Below the pieces are notes generated by a model that made no database searches, was not told the origin of the DNA, and saw only the letters and a list, made by a program, of their open reading frames with translations. A stretch of 64,000 nt of DNA, taken from the NCBI GenBank assembly GCA_907165065.1, contig OU015524.1, forward strand, positions 27,884,295 to 27,948,294. The letters are read 5' to 3'. Positions within the stretch are counted from its first letter, which is position 1, and each line of letters opens with the position of its first letter. Source of the stretch: Caprimulgus europaeus (taxonomy: Eukaryota; Chordata; Aves; Caprimulgiformes; Caprimulgidae). The position numbers and the translations under genes are program-made. Positions 63,481 to 64,000 of this stretch are shown here, piece by piece.

Positions 63481-64000
63481 CTGTGCAATGTGAGATATTT
63501 TAATATGAAGCTTCAAATGTCTTCCTCCCGCTTCCCTGGCTCGGCAAAGTGACCAGCAATCAGACTGTTTCCCCATTGTTTGAGATCCTACGTGCTGTTA
63601 TTAAGAGCATTAGATATTTTGTATCTTGATACATTACCCTGGTTCTTGTCTGGAGTGGGATAAACTAAGACAAGCATTCTTAATAAGTGCCAAGAAATTT
63701 CCATCTTATGAGCATCCTTAGTTCCTCTTGACAGTACGCTATGTGTAAATGATCTAAGGGTGTTTCCAAATTGTAAACCAGAGATTGTATATATCTGCAC
63801 AGAAAAGGCAAGGTGAGGAATCTCATATTCATAGTTACTGCATTCCCATACAATTTCTTTCTACAGTAAAGAGAGTTGGAAAATTTTGAATTAAGTCCAT
63901 AAACTAATTATTTTCCCTTCCAATGTTGTTTCTTTTCTAACAAAACTCCTGACTCAGTGATTCTGTAAATGGCCTGCAGTGACATGTCCCTGAGTGTGGT

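Larger units (their letters stand above)
53083..64000. other. Noncoding sequence, no gene seen
   Basis: All frames are short and unrecognised. Simple repeats include a G/T-rich tract at 58384-58448, T10 at 59951-59960 and T18 at 59973-59990. A ZNF143-like motif and two candidate noncoding elements inside the interval are listed separately. The window ends without any gene boundary. Confidence 0.72.

Noticed and set aside
1-64000. tRNA, snRNA, rRNA, microRNA or CRISPR features
   Set aside because: No internal promoter pair with cloverleaf, no snRNA core sequences and no regularly spaced repeat array were seen; the inverted repeats found are simple-sequence or too short.

Overview
The window reads as noncoding DNA from a vertebrate nuclear genome, most likely a bird. 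Supporting signs are the AT-rich base composition with strong CpG depletion outside one short segment, a 3' fragment of a CR1-type LINE near 10.65-11.09 kb, many asymmetric A/C-rich and G/T-rich low-complexity tracts of a kind common in avian intergenic and intronic DNA, several very degraded MIR/CORE-SINE-like relics, and low overall transposon density. There are no operons, no prokaryotic gene packing and no recognisable mammalian Alu or L1. A crocodilian or turtle cannot be excluded from the sequence alone, but those genomes usually carry more interspersed repeats.

No protein-coding gene, exon, tRNA, rRNA, snRNA or CRISPR array could be supported. The longest open frame is about 187 codons, it runs through an oligo-lysine homopolymer artefact, and none of the short frames resembles a known protein family. 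The window is therefore either intergenic or inside a long intron.

Layout: 0-10.6 kb is unique AT-rich sequence with two adjacent short tandem duplications near 0.93-1.13 kb. A CR1 relic lies at 10.65-11.09 kb. MIR-like relics lie near 12.15, 15.2, 34.5 and 46.1 kb, with other old amniote repeat fragments near 35.9 and 53.0 kb. Around 20.8-22.0 kb there is a dense group of AT microsatellites, perfect inverted repeats and a T21 tract. From 22 to 45 kb the sequence is featureless apart from homopolymers (T28 at 27.6 kb) and a diverged 33-bp tandem duplication. Three G/T tracts cluster at 45.5-45.8 kb.

The most function-like segment is at 50.8-52.8 kb. A short CpG island (51.06-51.30 kb, hand-counted at about 65% GC with CpG observed/expected about 0.72) contains a CTCF-like motif and is bracketed by polypyrimidine tracts. 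It is followed about 1 kb downstream by repeat-free sequence rich in homeodomain, POU and FOX-type sites. This could be an orphan CpG-island promoter or enhancer, or the start of an unannotated noncoding transcript. Further repeat-free, homeobox-site-rich stretches at 12.7, 34.8, 61.5 and 63.0 kb are weaker candidates for conserved noncoding elements. No novel biological system was found. The regulatory interpretations rest on motif reading only and need alignment or chromatin data.
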